Origin: CAYFJO01 sp964343305
GTDB lineage: Bacteria; Planctomycetota; Planctomycetia; Pirellulales; Pirellulaceae
Length of the DNA: 50,339 nt
Assembly: GCA_964343305.1 (NCBI GenBank)
Contig: CAYFJO010000026.1
Span: 1-50,339 of the forward strand
Direction: 5' to 3'
In this document: positions 17,891 through 25,900 of the stretch, piece by piece
Layout: each line of letters opens with the position of its first letter
Position numbering within the stretch: the stretch's first letter is position 1
Translations under genes and position numbers: made by a program
The notes under the pieces: generated by a model
Seen by the model: the letters and a program-made list of their open reading frames with translations, nothing else
Told to the model about the DNA's origin: nothing
Database searches by the model: none

Positions 17891-17913
17891 CCGTGCGTTT
17901 CACGCACCCTACT
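17891..17913. repeat. Short hairpin with dispersed 13-mer between trxA and ptsI
   Basis: GTGCG and CGCAC flank TTTCA, followed by the 13-mer cacgcaccctact at 17901-17913, which also occurs at 2705-2717. It lies between two convergent genes and overlaps the ptsI stop. Terminator function is possible but weakly supported because the stem is only 5 bp. Confidence 0.3.
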
Positions 17914-19672
17914 CGCTGTCGAGCAGTTTTAGATTGGGTGCGATCGTCTCCAGTTGGTCCGCCATGTAGCGTTGAACCTGCGTGGTAGTTTTTAGTTGCA
18001 TCGCGTGGCGAAGAATGGTTTCCGCGGTTGAAACGGACAGATGGCTGGCCAGTTCCTTGATGGTCGGAACAAACGCCGGACTCATGCTGAATCTGCGTAG
18101 TCCCATGCCGAGGAGTAGCACGAAGGATCGCGGTTGGCCGGCCATTTCGCCGCACACAGTGATGGGCTTTCCGGCTTGATTGCAAGTTTTGATGACGTGA
18201 TGCAGCACGCGCAGCACGGGTGGTGCCAACGGTTGGCAAAGATGGCTGACTTTTGGGTTGTCGCGGTCGGCCGCCATCAAATACTGGACTAAATCGTTGG
18301 ATCCGACCGACACAAAATCGACCGCGCCGAGCAACATGTCGATTGCGATGGCCGCCGCGGGCACTTCCAGCATCATGCCAACCGGCACGGCGGCACAAGG
18401 CTTGCCTTGTTCTTGCAGTTGCTTGTAGCACCGCCGGACCAGCGCCCGGACACGCCGCATCTCTTCCAACGTGGTGACCATCGGGAACATCAAGCGAACG
18501 CGCCCCGATTGAGAATCCGTTTCCCCGGCGGCACGCAAGACCGCGCGAATTTGGGTCGAAAAGAATTCCGGATGCTCAAACGACAAGCGGATGCTGCGCC
18601 ATCCCATAAACGGATTGGCTTCTTGATGGTGATGCCCCAGATAGGGCACGGTTTTATCGCCGCCAATGTCCAACGTTCGAATGGTGACCGATTTGGTGGG
18701 GCTCGCTTCGATGATGTCCCGATAGATCGCCAGTTGCTCCTCTTCATCCGGCACATCGGGATGTGTGAGGTAGAGATACTCAGTGCGGTACAGTCCAACG
18801 GCCGACGCTCCCATCGCTCCGGCATCTTGTGCATCGCGCAGGCCGTTGATGTTGGCCTCCAAGTAAAGTTTCACTTCGTCGGACGTCTGCGCCACCTTGT
18901 CGCGATTGACGGCCAGTTGATCGCGGAGATCAAAGAATTCACGCTCCAGCTTTCGAAAGGCGGTAAGCGATTCGCGGGTCGGGTTGATGGACACGTGACC
19001 GTCACGTCCGTCGACCACGATTGTGTCGCCCGTCTTGACTTGCCGCTGGATGCCGCGGACGCCCGAAACGGCGGGGATACCGCGGCTGCGGGCGATAATT
19101 GCGGCGTGGCTTGTTTGACTGCCGGCCTGGGTGACGATGCCGTGGACATCGACGTCACCCAGGGCAACAACGTGGGACGGAAGCAATTCGTCCGCGACGA
19201 CGATCAGCGGTCCGCTTAACGCGCTTGAATCGGGTTTGACGACTTCGGAGAGATGGGCGCTGAGTCGTTCGACGACGTCGCGCACGTCGTTCAAACGTTC
19301 CCGCAAGTACTCGTCCTTGGTGCGCGCAAACAGTGACGTGTATTCGTTCAGCAGGTTGTGCAAGGCCGCCTGGGCGGTCATGCGGTCGTCCACGATCCAG
19401 CCACGGATCTTTTTCGTAAAAGCGGCGTCTCGCAAGATCGACTCGTGAACGCCGAAAATCGCCGCTTCTTGGTGGCCGACCTGGGCTTCGACCTTTTGTT
19501 GCAACGAATGGAGGTCCTCGGCCGTGCTGTCACGGGCCGTCTCGAACTGGGCCAGTTCCGCCGTAACCTCGTTGTCCTCAAGGCGCTTGGTGTCTGGGTT
19601 CACGAAGATCTCGTGAATACAATAGGCGGTGCCAATCGCGACCCCCGGCGAAACTGCTATCCCTTTGCGCAT
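17909..19672 (-). CDS. ptsI: Phosphoenolpyruvate-protein phosphotransferase (PTS enzyme I)
   Basis: 587 residues. The N-terminal HPr-binding/phosphohistidine half contains GSQTSHAAIIARSRGIPAV with the phosphorylated His. The C-terminal PEP-binding barrel contains GLYRTEYLY, TLDIGGDK, NPFMGWRSIR, FPMVTTLEEM, VGSNDLVQY and TVCGEMAG, including the catalytic Cys. All key residues are present, so it should transfer phosphate from PEP to HPr. No HPr or enzyme II gene is in the window, which fits a regulatory PTS or a dispersed one. A perfect GGTCGAC palindrome lies about 40 bases upstream of the start. Confidence 0.95.
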   Translation of the reverse strand: MRKGIAVSPGVAIGTAYCIHEIFVNPDTKRLEDNEVTAELAQFETARDSTAEDLHSLQQKVEAQVGHQEAAIFGVHESILRDAAFTKKIRGWIVDDRMTAQAALHNLLNEYTSLFARTKDEYLRERLNDVRDVVERLSAHLSEVVKPDSSALSGPLIVVADELLPSHVVALGDVDVHGIVTQAGSQTSHAAIIARSRGIPAVSGVRGIQRQVKTGDTIVVDGRDGHVSINPTRESLTAFRKLEREFFDLRDQLAVNRDKVAQTSDEVKLYLEANINGLRDAQDAGAMGASAVGLYRTEYLYLTHPDVPDEEEQLAIYRDIIEASPTKSVTIRTLDIGGDKTVPYLGHHHQEANPFMGWRSIRLSFEHPEFFSTQIRAVLRAAGETDSQSGRVRLMFPMVTTLEEMRRVRALVRRCYKQLQEQGKPCAAVPVGMMLEVPAAAIAIDMLLGAVDFVSVGSNDLVQYLMAADRDNPKVSHLCQPLAPPVLRVLHHVIKTCNQAGKPITVCGEMAGQPRSFVLLLGMGLRRFSMSPAFVPTIKELASHLSVSTAETILRHAMQLKTTTQVQRYMADQLETIAPNLKLLDSE

Positions 19673-19711
19673 GCCTGGAATTTAGCAGCCAGCCGCGTGA
19701 GTGACAAATAG

Positions 19712-19727
19712 GGTCGACCTGTCGACC
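19712..19727. promoter_or_regulatory. GGTCGAC-CT-GTCGACC palindrome upstream of ptsI
   Basis: A perfect 7+7 bp inverted repeat with a 2-base spacer in the 256-base divergent region between ptsI and the fatty-acid operon; a half-site-like GGTCGACA recurs near 19866. It is a candidate operator. The binding protein is unknown and SalI-type 6-mers also arise by chance. Confidence 0.3.
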
Positions 19728-19817
19728 GTCAGGGGACAATCTCACGGCTCAACGAAATCTCTCCAACATTCCTCGCACAAACGATTTACGACGCGGATCA
19801 AGGGAGGCGAATTGCGG

Positions 19818-19846
19818 TTGTGAGCCCTGAAATCCGCAACTATACT
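19818..19846 (+). promoter_or_regulatory. Candidate promoter of the fatty-acid-like operon
   Basis: TTGTGA (19818-19823), 17 bases, TATACT (19841-19846), about 80 bases before the first dehydratase gene. The -10 matches sigma-70 consensus at 5 of 6 positions and the -35 at 4 of 6. Confidence 0.4.
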
Positions 19847-19928
19847 ACCTCCTTCGGCTTAACGAACGGTCGACAATCCTTTTGGCAGATTAGAAGCACG
19901 TTTGTGAGATTTCGATCAACTCCCTCCA

Positions 19929-20399
19929 ATGCAATTCACACTGCTTGACAGAATAACCGAATTACATGAGGGCGAGAGCATTACGGCCGTCCGTACGCTG
20001 AATCCAGACGAGGATTATTTGGAGGACCATTTTCCGTGTTTTCCCGTCATGCCGGGCGTGTTGATGCTGGAAGCTCTTTACCAGGCCAGTGCCTGGCTGG
20101 TACGAAAGACCGAAGATTTCAAGCATTCCCTGATTATGATGAAGGAAACGCGGAATGTGAAATATCAGGGATTTGTCGAGCCGAACGAACAAATGGTCGT
20201 CACCGCAAAGATCCTGAAACATGACGACCAAACCACAACACTAAAATGCCAAGGAATGGTCGGCGACCGACCCACGGTGTCGGGTCGGTTGGTCCTCGAG
20301 CGACGCAATTTTGGTGATCAAAACCCGGAACATAAACCGATTGACGATTATGCTTGCAGCCAGTTTCGCAAGTTTTTCAAGAAACTAACCGAATCTTGA
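19929..20399 (+). CDS. FabZ-like 3-hydroxyacyl-ACP dehydratase (first copy)
   Basis: 156 residues with a hot-dog fold. The FabZ signature DHFPCFPVMPGVLMLEAL carries the catalytic His and, in MLEAL, the catalytic Glu. It should dehydrate 3-hydroxyacyl-ACP to the trans-2-enoyl form in the cytosol. It is the first gene of a four-gene operon with an acyl carrier protein, a second hot-dog dehydratase and a ketosynthase. Its sequence differs clearly from the second copy, so the two may act on different chain types or form a heteromer. The C-terminal 35 residues are an extension beyond the usual FabZ. Confidence 0.87.
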   Translation: MQFTLLDRITELHEGESITAVRTLNPDEDYLEDHFPCFPVMPGVLMLEALYQASAWLVRKTEDFKHSLIMMKETRNVKYQGFVEPNEQMVVTAKILKHDDQTTTLKCQGMVGDRPTVSGRLVLERRNFGDQNPEHKPIDDYACSQFRKFFKKLTES

Positions 20400-20440
20400 C
20401 GGTTCAAGAAATATCTATTTGCATTTGTTGGAGACATCCG

Positions 20441-20824
20441 ATGCCCTCACAAGACGAAGTATTTGCGAAAGTACAAGAGACACTAGTTGACGCTCTGGGC
20501 GTTGATGACGACGAAGTCACGCCCGACGCGACCATGGTTGGGGACTTGGGTGCCGAGTCGATCGATTTTTTGGACATCGTGTTTCGGCTGGAAAAGGCGT
20601 TCGAAATTGAAATCCCCCGGTCCGAGCTTTTTCCCGAAGACGTTTTGACCAGTGCTGAGTACGTTCAGGACGGCAGCGTAACTCAGGCAGGCATTGAAGA
20701 GTTGAAAAAACGCATGCCATTCGCGGACTTGACCAAGTTTGAATCGAATCCGGTTGTCCAGGAATTCGGTAATCTGCTGACGGTCAGCGATCTCTGTCGC
20801 TATGTCGAAAGCAAACTCGCGTAG
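20441..20824 (+). CDS. Acyl carrier protein with C-terminal extension
   Basis: 127 residues from ATG 20441 (GGAG seven bases upstream); a usual ACP has about 80. GDLGAESIDFLDIVFRLEKA is helix II with the Ser that takes phosphopantetheine (ESID in place of the standard DSLD). After EIEIPRSELFPEDVL an inserted stretch of roughly 40 residues (LKKRMPFADLTKFESNPVVQ region) precedes the final helix TVSDLCRYVESKL, so the extra part sits before helix IV rather than after it. It carries the growing chain for the neighbouring enzymes. This type is common in planctomycetes and suggests a dedicated synthase rather than the housekeeping FAS. Confidence 0.9.
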   Translation: MPSQDEVFAKVQETLVDALGVDDDEVTPDATMVGDLGAESIDFLDIVFRLEKAFEIEIPRSELFPEDVLTSAEYVQDGSVTQAGIEELKKRMPFADLTKFESNPVVQEFGNLLTVSDLCRYVESKLA

Positions 20825-20901
20825 CAGGCTAACACGGATTTAGCCTCGGTCGTTGAAGGAACGATTCTTCCCGCCAGACACTTGTCCGACGCAGAAAAGC
20901 C

Positions 20902-21438
20902 ATGCGGTGGTATTGGATCGACCGGTTTACCGAATTTGTCAGCGGCAAAACTGCCACCGCGATCAAGAGCATCGGCCTCTGCGAAGAGGAAGTCGACCTC
21001 TATTTGCCCTGCCATCCGGTGTTTCCCCATTCGTTGGTCATTGAGGGACTGGCTCAAACCGGAGGCATTCTTGTCGCGGAAAGGAGCAACTTCGAAGGCC
21101 GAGTGGTGCTTGCAAAGGTCTCCCACGCAACGTTTCATGACATCGCGATACCTGGTGATACGCTGACTTATACAGCCACGATCCAGACTTTGCAGGCCAG
21201 CGGGGCATTGGTCAAAGGGACCAGCTACAAAGGCGATCAGTTGCACGCGGAAATCGATTTGTTCTTTGCCCAACTGGAAGGCGAGCGATTCGATGATGTG
21301 GTCCTGTTTGAACCTGATGAGCTTTTGCGTATGTTAAGAGTCTGGAAAATGTATGATGTGGCCAAGAACGAAGACGGATCGCCGCTGCGTATTCCTGACC
21401 ACATGCTTGAGGCGGAGCGCAAGACCAATTCCAGCTAG
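20902..21438 (+). CDS. FabZ/FabA-like hot-dog dehydratase (second copy)
   Basis: 178 residues. LPCHPVFPHSLVIEGLAQTGG aligns with the FabZ active-site region: His in CHPVFP and Glu in VIEGLAQ. The N-terminus MRWYWIDRFTEFVSGKTATA is the typical strand-plus-hairpin opening of such dehydratases. It lies 77 bases after the ACP stop and 30 bases before the ketosynthase. A different role from the first copy (for example isomerisation as in FabA, or a non-catalytic partner) cannot be excluded. Confidence 0.82.
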   Translation: MRWYWIDRFTEFVSGKTATAIKSIGLCEEEVDLYLPCHPVFPHSLVIEGLAQTGGILVAERSNFEGRVVLAKVSHATFHDIAIPGDTLTYTATIQTLQASGALVKGTSYKGDQLHAEIDLFFAQLEGERFDDVVLFEPDELLRMLRVWKMYDVAKNEDGSPLRIPDHMLEAERKTNSS

Positions 21439-21468
21439 ATTGCACTCATTTCATAAGGTCCTCGAATC

Positions 21469-22755
21469 ATGAGGCGGCGAGTCGTTGTTACTGGCATCGG
21501 AGTGATCAACCCATTGGGACACGATGTCGAAACCATGTGGTCCGCGTTGCGCGAAGGTCGCTCGGGCGTCGACTATACGACCATCTTTGACGCCAGCCGG
21601 TTCCCCACAAAAATCTCGGCCGAAATCAAGGACTGGGACGCCACAAGAATCGGCGAAGACGAGTCGGTGTGGAAACATCGTGGCCGTCATTCTCATTTCG
21701 CCGCCGGCGCGGCTCGTCAGGCAATGGACGCATCGGGAGTCCTGGACACGTTGGACGATCCGACGCGGTTGGGCGTGTACTTGGGCAGCGGCGAAGGAGA
21801 TCAGGATTTCTGTTCGTTCACGACGATGATGTCCGACGCGTTGAACGGCGGGGACGAATTGGATTTCGTCAGGTTTACGAAGAAGGGTTTGGAGACGCTG
21901 AACCCGCTTCGCGAAATGGAACAGGAACCCAACATGCCGCCCAGCCATCTGGCGGCGATGTTCAATGCCCAGGGCCCGAATGTCAATTGTTTGACCGCTT
22001 GTGCCGCCAGCAGCCAGGCCGTTGGCGAAGCGACCGAAATCATCCGCCGTGGCGATGCTGATGTGATGCTGTCCGGCGGAACTCACAGCATGATTCATCC
22101 GTTTGGCGTGACCGGCTTCAATTTGTTGACGGCACTTTCCACCAGCAACGACGATCCGACGAAGGCATCGCGGCCGTTCGATCGGTTGCGCGACGGATTT
22201 GTGCTCGGCGAAGGCAGCGGAATGGTGGTGCTCGAAGAGTTGGAACGCGCCAAGCAGCGAGGCGCACACATCTACGGCGAAATCCTGGGATACGGATCGA
22301 CCGCCGATGCCTATCGAATCACGGACATTCATCCCGAAGGACGCGGCGCCATCGGCTGCATGCGAATGGCTCTGGAAAATGCGGGTCTGAACGCGGACCA
22401 AATCCATTACGTCAACGCCCACGGCACGAGCACCACGGTGAACGACAAAGTCGAGACAAGGGCGTGCCGAATGGTGTTCGGCGATCGAGCTGACCAGGTT
22501 CCTGTGTCCAGCACCAAAAGCATGATGGGCCACCTAATCGCCGCCGCCGGTGCTACCGAAATGATCGTCTGTCTGCTGGCGATTCGCGACAACGTTCTGC
22601 CCCCGACGATCAACTACGAAAACCCCGACCCCGAATGCGATCTGGACTACGTCCCCAACGAAGCCCGCCAACAGCAGTGTGACTTTGCGCTGAACAACAG
22701 CTTCGGCTTCGGCGGTCAGAATATCACACTGGCCGTTGGCGGATTCAGCGCCTAA
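21469..22755 (+). CDS. fabF: 3-oxoacyl-ACP synthase II (FabF type)
   Basis: 428 residues of a KAS II-type condensing enzyme with the intact Cys-His-His triad: NCLTACAASSQ (active Cys), NAHGTSTTVND (His) and TKSMMGHLIAAAG (Lys and second His). It adds malonyl-ACP units to an acyl chain. It closes the operon and starts at ATG 21469 with AAGGTCC upstream. Relative to housekeeping FabF it has a slightly longer region around 120-150 (FVRFTKKGLETLNPL), close to the substrate pocket, which may widen or alter chain preference; that is inference. Confidence 0.92.
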   Translation: MRRRVVVTGIGVINPLGHDVETMWSALREGRSGVDYTTIFDASRFPTKISAEIKDWDATRIGEDESVWKHRGRHSHFAAGAARQAMDASGVLDTLDDPTRLGVYLGSGEGDQDFCSFTTMMSDALNGGDELDFVRFTKKGLETLNPLREMEQEPNMPPSHLAAMFNAQGPNVNCLTACAASSQAVGEATEIIRRGDADVMLSGGTHSMIHPFGVTGFNLLTALSTSNDDPTKASRPFDRLRDGFVLGEGSGMVVLEELERAKQRGAHIYGEILGYGSTADAYRITDIHPEGRGAIGCMRMALENAGLNADQIHYVNAHGTSTTVNDKVETRACRMVFGDRADQVPVSSTKSMMGHLIAAAGATEMIVCLLAIRDNVLPPTINYENPDPECDLDYVPNEARQQQCDFALNNSFGFGGQNITLAVGGFSA

Positions 22756-22780
22756 GGCGAGCGGCAGATGAGAATTTATC

Positions 22781-22839
22781 GTAGTGGAATTCGCCAGAAT
22801 TCCTTTTCAAACGGAAGGAACTCTGGCGAGTTCCACTAC
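22781..22839. terminator. Long hairpin between fabF and the giant-protein gene
   Basis: Two 25-base arms (22781-22805 and 22815-22839) match at 23 of 25 positions around a 9-base loop; the core reads TCGCCAGAATTCC against GGAACTCTGGCGA. It lies between two convergent genes and probably ends both transcripts. The core resembles the hairpin at 28120-28193, so it may be a repeat family member. The rest of the 152-base gap shows nothing else. Confidence 0.6.
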
Positions 22840-22907
22840 TACGGCAGGTAAGAATTCATCCGCCGGTCGCCTGAAATCCTGTTCCACCGGCTGTCCGCTC
22901 GGCTCAT

Positions 22908-25900
22908 TTAGTTCAGCACCAGGCCCAATTCGTCGAGCACCGCCGTTAACAATTCAACTTGCCCAACGGCCGCGCTTTCACCGGCTGCCGCGAGTGACTG
23001 ACTGATGCGTTCAAATCCTTCAAGGTGGTTTGTTTGATCAGCAAGTTGAGCGGCCGCATCGACATCAACCCCAACGATTGAACCTGTCGCTTGACCAAGT
23101 CCCAGCGTCGGTGAATCGGCAGCGGGGATGTTATTCTGATGTAGCAAGTTCAATTGTCGTGTCGTCAATCCTGCCTGCCAAGTCTCACGTGATTGATCGG
23201 TCACTGCCACGACGTCTTCCGTGGCCGAGCCTTGCCGCCAGTTTCCAATGATGGGGATGTCGGTCGTGGCGCCAAACACGAACATCTGATCGCCGCCCTC
23301 GGGACCATCCCACGATCCGTTGCCCGACGCGTCGAGATAGAACCGGCCGCTGCGATAGACGCCAATGTGGTCATTGCCGTCACCGCCCCATTTGCCGCTG
23401 ATGGGAAAATCGGTCGATGCGCCGAACGAGTGGATCGTATCGCCGCCTGATTGCCCGTCCCAGAGGCCGTTTCCGTTTTGATCCAGATAGAATCGGCCGT
23501 TTCGAAAAACTCCGAAGTCGTCGCTACCATCGCCGCTCCAATCGCCAACCACGGGCTGGTCGCCGGCGGCACCGAACAATCCAATGGCATCGCCACGCGA
23601 AGTGCCGTCCCAGGACCCATTGCCGTTTAAATCGAGATACCACTTTCCGTCGCGGAACACACCAATATCATCTCGGCCATCTTGATTCCAATCGCCACTG
23701 ACCGGTGCATCCGATGCCCTGCCAAAATACGTCAGGCCGTCCGAGCCCGCGCCGTCCCAAGTGCCGTTGCCATTCAAGTCGCGATAGACGCCGCCGGAAC
23801 TTCGGCGAACTCCGATTTCATCCAGCCCGTCGCCGTTCCAATCACCCACCAAGGGCGTGTCACCAACGTTTCCAAAACCAAGACGTTGATCTGTGCCGGT
23901 GGCTGTGTTCCAGACGTCGTCACCATCGACATCCAGATAGAAGTTTCTGCCGCGAAAGACACCAATTTGATCGGTCGATGTCGCGGGGGCCGCGACGATC
24001 TGAATGCGGTTGCCGTCGTACGTCGTTTGGCTTCTCAAGTCGTTGTCGATTCCGACCAGCAGGTTTTGCGAAAAGATGCTTTGGCCTGCGCGGGTGTCGA
24101 CCGTGAACGTGCCCGCCGCGCCGGCCGTCGCCTCGAGATAGAACAACAACTGCGGCTGGCGCGAGGTGGGACCGCCATATTCCAAGCCACCGGCTTCGTC
24201 GACTTCGCCGTTGAATTCGTCGATCGTCCCGGTGCTGAAATCATCAAACGTGTGGACAAGGCCGTCGATGTCCGCCAGGGATGTGTCGTACAACACGTCG
24301 GCAAACGCGCTGAGCACTCCTTGCTGCGTTCCGGTCGCACGCAGGTCTTGGGCCAAGACATTGATCCGAAACGGTTGGCCCGTTTGGAGTACGGAAATCG
24401 GAGTTCCGGTGTTGTCGGAAAACGTAGTGGTGATGGCCATCAAGTTCGCATTGATTTGGGAAGTGAGCGCGGCACTGACCGGTGCCATCGTCAACGCACC
24501 GTGCGTCGCAACGGCAGTTTCGATCACGCTGTCGTTTCGCGCGTATCCAATGCGGTTGACAGCCGACCCGGCATCGCTGGGCGTGATCGCGCCGTTGCCA
24601 TCAAGATCGGCTCGCGCATCGGCTGGCGGGCTGAACTGGCCGATGCGATTGATAATGAATCCGACGTCGGTGGGCGTCACAACACCGTTGCCGTTGGTGT
24701 CCCACGGAAAGAATGAAATGTCGTCCGCGTCAATGCCTTTTCCTTGGGCAAAGTTATTACGTTCGTCCAGTTCATTGACGCGATTGGCCGGGTCGACTAC
24801 CAGGCCCAGATAGTCGGAGCTTGTCGAAACGTATCCTACGCCTAACCCAGCGGCATCGTCGGCCACCGCACGGTTGAAGAGTGTCGCCACATCCAGTTGT
24901 AGGTTGATGGATCTTGTCGCCGACTGGCCGTTTGCCAGACCGTCGATCGCAACGGTTGTCACGACCACATCGTCCGCGTTGCCGATCACGTCATCACTGG
25001 AGTGAACCACGTCGACCGAAAATGCGCCCGCGGGACCGAAGCCCGTGTTCTCGATGGTGAAGTTGACGGTTGTCTCGCCGAGCAACGCGTGGTCGGGCGA
25101 CGCGTCAAAACTGCTGGCCACCAACTCGGCACCCACGATGTCGATGCTGTGGCTGTCGTAGAATGTTTGATTTCGCAGGTCGCCGTCGATGCCGAACAAC
25201 TGATTCTCGGAGAGTCTGCTCTCGCCGGCGTTGGTTTCGATCGTGAGCGTACCCAACTGGTTGGCGGTGGCTTTAAGCGAAAACACAAGTTGCGGATCGC
25301 GATCGCCCGCAGTCGAATTTTCGAGCCCGCCGACCTCGTCGACCGTGCCGGTCGCGTCGTTGATCGTGCCCGTGGCAAAGTCATCGAACGTGTGATCGAT
25401 TCGCGTGACGTCGATTAAATCCGTGTTGTAGATCACGTCGGTAAAGGCGCTTAATACGCCGGTCGCGTCCGCGCTGGTGCGCAGATCCTGGGCATAGACG
25501 TCAATGAAGAATTCTTGCCCGACCGGCAACTGCGTGAGTTCGTTGATAACTTTTCCATCCTGGTCGCGTTCGGTGAACTTGACCGCAAGGTCGATCATCG
25601 CTTGCTGCTGCGAGCCGAAATCCTCTTTGCTGGCCACCTCGCCTGCATTCAGCGTGACCTGGCGGGCTGCGCTGTTGGCGGGCGTTGTCTGAGTCCAACC
25701 ATCGGACAACTGTTGGCGGACCGTGTAGGATCCGGCCGCCAAATTGGAAAGAACATATTTGCCGTCACGATCCGTCACAGTCGAACGTTCGCCGTTGTCG
25801 TGGATGGAGTTGTTGTTTTCGTCGAGATAAATGGTCTGCCCTTCCAGACCCTCTTCGACAACGCGCACTTGCACGTTGCCCAATCCAAAGCTTTCGTCGG

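Noticed and set aside
21451..22533. 360-codon open frame on the minus strand
   Set aside because: It lies entirely antisense to fabF, whose catalytic motifs are intact, and its translation shows no domain; high-GC third positions keep such antisense frames open.
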